Part shown: positions 61,447-64,000 of the stretch, in pieces | Layout: every line of letters starts with the position of its first letter | How positions within the stretch are numbered: the stretch's first letter is position 1 | Assembly: GCA_016124745.1 (NCBI GenBank) | Contig: WGNC01000016.1 | Span: forward strand, 29,889 to 93,888 | Reading direction: 5' to 3' | Length of the DNA stretch: 64,000 nucleotides | Source: Thiobacillus sp. | GTDB lineage: Bacteria > Pseudomonadota > Gammaproteobacteria > Burkholderiales > Thiobacillaceae | The notes under the pieces: generated by a model | Told to the model about the DNA's origin: nothing | What the model saw: only the letters and a program-made list of their open reading frames with translations | The model's database searches: none | Program-made: the position numbers and the translations under genes

Positions 61447-63036
61447 ATGGATACGCGCAAACGCCGTGAACGCTTGCACAACACCGGCCACACGGCGCCG
61501 GTGGGCATGGCGATGCGTGCCCGGCCCGCGGCGCCCGCGGCCGTGATGCCGAGCTGGCCGCAGCGGGTGAGCTACTGCGCCCCTGGCATGCAGCCAAACC
61601 CTGCTGGCGAGTGCGTGAGCACCCTGTGTGCACCCCGTGCGCATCCACTGGTCAACCGCATGCAGAATCAGCGGCTGGCCGACTATGAAAGTCGGGTGCA
61701 GGCACGTTTCGACGATATCGTGCCGACGCTGAAGCAGATTTCGGCGCTGCAGCATGAGGCCGATTTCGAGACGCGGGCGCAGCAACTCGCACGCGAGCGT
61801 CTGAGCTTTGCGCTGGATGAGGCGGTACTGGCGGATGCCTGGATCACCGTGCTCGACATGCGCAAGCTGTATGGCAGCAGCGTGCTGAACACCTTCCATG
61901 CGCTGGCGCAGGAAGCGGCCGCGCAGCAGGACGGTCAGGCCGAGGCCGAGGCGATGGTGCGTTTCTTCATCGAGTGCGGCTTCCACGAAGTGGACGTGAG
62001 CGCCTGCGCCGACGGCCGCCTCAAGGGCCTGCTGCACTACATCCTGCGCCTGCCGCAACAGGCCGTGCGCCGGCACAAGTCCTACGCCGGCACGCTGTTC
62101 GATGTCGAGCTGAACGTGAAGCAGTGGACCGAAACCGAGTTGCGCCGCTTCCGTGAAGGCGTGCCGACCCTGCCTGACGCCGGCACGCGCTATCTGAAGA
62201 TTGCGGTGTACCACTTCAGCAGCTCGGATCCGCTTCACGAAGGTTGTGCGGCCCACGGTAGCGACGACCGCAAGGCGGCGCAGGCCGCACTCGATCGCCT
62301 GCAGGCGTTCGGCACCGCGATCGAGAACGGCTTCTGCTGCGGCGCCTCGGTGGCCACGCTGCTGATCGGCGTGGACACGGACAACGACGCGATCCGGGTG
62401 CATGTGCCCGATGCGCAGGGCGACATGAGCCTCGACTGCTGCATCGACAACATGGCGCTGCACCAGGCAACGGCCGAGTGTGGCGAATCCGAGGCACGAC
62501 GGCAGCTGGATGCCATCGTCGAGGAGACCGCGCGCCGCTTTGGCCGCAGCGCGCCGGAGACGGGCATGCGTCGCCTGATCGAGCGTCTGCTCGCGAACAA
62601 CCTGTCGCAGATCGACTACGTCTGCGAAAACCACCAGGGACGCTATGCCGACATCGGCCATGCCGAGCGCTTCATCAGCATCGGCGACGGCTTCGAGGAA
62701 GTGCACCTGCGCAACCTGGCCTACTTCGGCCACATGCACACGGTAGAGGAAGGCGCGGCCGACATGGATGTGGGCATCAAGATTTTTACGCGCCTGAACG
62801 TGGCGCGCGGCCTGCCGGTGCCAGTGGCGATTCACTACCGCTACGACGACCAGGTGCCGGGATCGAAGGAGCGCACGGTGGCGCGTTGTCGCCGCGTCAA
62901 GGCCGCCATCGAGGCGCGTTATCCGGAGCTGGTGCGTGACGGCCTGCTGGTGTGCGGCATGAGCGTGCAGGCCAAGTCGCCGGGCAGCGCGCTGGAAACA
63001 ATCGCAGAAAACGACAGCAACCCACACGGGCATTGA
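61447..63036 (+). CDS. csoSCA: Carboxysomal carbonic anhydrase CsoSCA
   Basis: 529 residues. N-terminal ~55 residues disordered and basic, then PLVNRMQNQRLADYESRVQA RFD. Zinc-site motifs SACADGRLKGLLHY (Cys) and DPLHEGCAAHGSDDRKAA (His, Cys) as in epsilon/beta-like CsoSCA. Converts HCO3- to CO2 inside the shell. 26 nt after csoS2. Confidence 0.95.
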   Translation: MDTRKRRERLHNTGHTAPVGMAMRARPAAPAAVMPSWPQRVSYCAPGMQPNPAGECVSTLCAPRAHPLVNRMQNQRLADYESRVQARFDDIVPTLKQISALQHEADFETRAQQLARERLSFALDEAVLADAWITVLDMRKLYGSSVLNTFHALAQEAAAQQDGQAEAEAMVRFFIECGFHEVDVSACADGRLKGLLHYILRLPQQAVRRHKSYAGTLFDVELNVKQWTETELRRFREGVPTLPDAGTRYLKIAVYHFSSSDPLHEGCAAHGSDDRKAAQAALDRLQAFGTAIENGFCCGASVATLLIGVDTDNDAIRVHVPDAQGDMSLDCCIDNMALHQATAECGESEARRQLDAIVEETARRFGRSAPETGMRRLIERLLANNLSQIDYVCENHQGRYADIGHAERFISIGDGFEEVHLRNLAYFGHMHTVEEGAADMDVGIKIFTRLNVARGLPVPVAIHYRYDDQVPGSKERTVARCRRVKAAIEARYPELVRDGLLVCGMSVQAKSPGSALETIAENDSNPHGH

Positions 63037-63046
63037 GGACGAAACG

Positions 63047-63298
63047 ATGAAGATCATGCAAGTGGAAAAGACGCTGGTTTCAACCAACCGCGTGCGCGAA
63101 ATGGGCCACCGTCCCTTGTTGGTGGTGAAGGAAAAAAGTGGTGGCACGCCCAGCGTCGCAGTCGATGCGGTGGGCTGCATCCCGGGCGACTGGGTGATCT
63201 GCGTCGGCAGCTCCGCTGCGCGCGAGGCCGCCGGTGCCAAGGACTTCCCGAGCGACCTCACCATCGTCGGCATCATCGACCATTGGCAGGAGCACTGA
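63047..63298 (+). CDS. csoS4A: Carboxysome vertex pentamer CsoS4A
   Basis: 83 residues: MQVEKTLVSTNRVREMGHRP, VDAVGCIPGDWVICVGSSAA REAAG, DLTIVGIIDHW. BMV (EutN/CcmL-type) pentamer motif GDWVICVGSSAAR. Caps shell vertices. Confidence 0.95.
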   Translation: MKIMQVEKTLVSTNRVREMGHRPLLVVKEKSGGTPSVAVDAVGCIPGDWVICVGSSAAREAAGAKDFPSDLTIVGIIDHWQEH

Positions 63299-63299
63299 G

Positions 63300-63620
63300 A
63301 TGGAGATCATGCGCGTGGTGTCCGACCTGGTGGCAACGCGCCGTGTCGCGGGGCTGGCCAGCACCTCGTTACGCGTGCTGGCCGACACCAAGGGCAAGCT
63401 GTCGGTGGCAGTCGATCCGGTCGGCGTGCCGCAAGGGAAATGGGTTTTTACCGCCGGGGGCTCGGCCGCACGCTATGCCGCCGGCGATTACAGGATTCTT
63501 ACTGATCTGACGATTTGCGGAATTATCGATCAGTGGAATGCGGAGGAACCTCTCCGCGAATATGGCAAGGAAGTTTCATTAACTGTCTTTCAAGGAGAAG
63601 CATCATGGCAAGCGCAATGA
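63300..63620 (+). CDS. csoS4B: Carboxysome vertex pentamer CsoS4B, C-terminally extended
   Basis: 106 residues, start 1 nt after the csoS4A stop. MEIMRVVSDLVATRRVAGLA, VDPVGVPQGKWVFTAGGSAA RYAAG, DLTICGIIDQWN. Homologues end soon after this point; here ~24 further residues (EEPLREYGKEVSLTVFQGEA) run 16 nt into csoS1. Confidence 0.92.
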   Translation: MEIMRVVSDLVATRRVAGLASTSLRVLADTKGKLSVAVDPVGVPQGKWVFTAGGSAARYAAGDYRILTDLTICGIIDQWNAEEPLREYGKEVSLTVFQGEASWQAQ

Positions 63621-63904
63621 CGGGTATCGCCCTGGGAATGATTGAAACACGTGGTCTGGTCCCCGCTATTGAAGCGGCGGATGCGATGACCAAGGCAGCG
63701 GAAGTTCGCCTGATCGGCCGCCAGTTCGTCGGCGGCGGCTATGTGACGGTTCTGGTGCGCGGTGAAACGGGCGCTGTGAACGCCGCGGTTCGCGCCGGCG
63801 CCGACGCGTGCGAACGCGTGGGTGACGGCCTGGTCGCCGCCCACATCATCGCTCGCGTTCACAGCGAAGTGGAGAACATTCTCCCCGCCGCTGAAGCAGC
63901 TTGA
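63605..63904 (+). CDS. csoS1: Carboxysome shell hexamer CsoS1
   Basis: 99 residues: MTGIALGMIETRGLVPAIEA ADAM, RQFVGGGYVTVLVRGETGAV, HIIARVHSEVENILP. BMC-domain hexamer with the pore region of CsoS1. GGAGAAG ribosome-binding site lies inside csoS4B. Confidence 0.97.
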   Translation: MASAMTGIALGMIETRGLVPAIEAADAMTKAAEVRLIGRQFVGGGYVTVLVRGETGAVNAAVRAGADACERVGDGLVAAHIIARVHSEVENILPAAEAA

Positions 63905-63955
63905 TTGTTTTGCAGCAGATCACGACTTTTTTCAGGATTTTTAGGAGAAATCAAA

Positions 63956-64000
63956 ATGGCTACAGGTATGACAGGTATTGCACTCGGCATGATCGAGACA
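63956..64000 (+). CDS. Second CsoS1-type shell protein, cut by window end
   Basis: ATG 63956 after AGGAGAAATC; first residues ATGMTGIALGMIET match the preceding csoS1. The rest is outside the window. A tandem pair of csoS1 paralogues is normal for this operon. Confidence 0.9.
   Translation, partial: MATGMTGIALGMIET

Noticed and set aside
61417..63276. A 619-codon open frame opposite csoSCA
   Set aside because: Antisense shadow of a high-GC gene; csoSCA is well supported.

Overview
The window looks like a chromosome segment of an autotrophic, sulfur-oxidising betaproteobacterium close to Thiobacillus. The grounds are high GC content, a form II RuBisCO very like Thiobacillus CbbM, a cbbM-cbbQ-cbbO operon, an alpha-carboxysome operon, an SbtA/SbtB bicarbonate uptake pair, a TusE/DsrC-type protein and a chromate-resistance operon. 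The assignment is by recognition only; no search was run.

Region 1 (1-34.9 kb, almost all on the minus strand) is an exopolysaccharide/capsule locus. It holds a chain-length regulator (cut by the window edge), an outer-membrane export protein, a PHP-type tyrosine phosphatase and a WecA-like initiating transferase. It also has about ten glycosyltransferases, several methyl- and acetyltransferases, a NodU-type carbamoyltransferase, GalE, a Wzy-like polymerase, an ABC exporter pair (Wzm/Wzt), an asparagine synthetase and a UDP-glucuronate decarboxylase. Genes from about 28.2 kb down to 16.2 kb largely overlap by 4-8 nt and read as one coupled operon. The locus is unusually rich in toxin-antitoxin (TA) modules and dispersed repeats. 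Three TA cassettes are stacked with displaced copies of the first ~50 codons of one glycosyltransferase. A heptanucleotide repeat (GTGAACN / NGTTCAC) sits at gene junctions and supplies stop and start codons. One copy lies inside the asparagine synthetase gene and breaks its frame in a slippage-reversible way.

Region 2 (35.2-43.1 kb, minus strand) is a lasso-peptide-like RiPP operon. In transcription order it encodes a nucleotidyltransferase, an ABC exporter, a PqqD-like leader-binding protein (B1), a 54-residue precursor, a transglutaminase-like leader peptidase (B2), a Cys-rich YkgJ-like protein, a lasso-cyclase-type asparagine synthetase homologue without the glutaminase Cys, a second precursor and an HprK-like kinase. 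The second precursor has the same leader and core start but is fused to a peptidase-S74-like self-cleaving chaperone domain. The two-precursor set and the S74 fusion are the most novel system in the window.

Region 3 (43.2-50.2 kb) holds a HigBA TA pair, a DUF192 protein, purK-purE, a DUF486 membrane protein, a small exported protein, a TusE/DsrC homologue and a chrA-rhodanese-chrB chromate operon.

Region 4 (50.3-64.0 kb) is carbon fixation: cbbR divergent from cbbM-cbbQ-cbbO, then sbtA-sbtB, a second cbbR, and divergently csoS2-csoSCA-csoS4A-csoS4B-csoS1-csoS1 (cut by the edge). No form I RuBisCO genes precede csoS2, the usual place. The only RuBisCO visible is form II.

Dispersed palindromic repeats occur throughout. 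In three genes (cbbO, the carbamoyltransferase and one glycosyltransferase) they are inserted in frame and translated.
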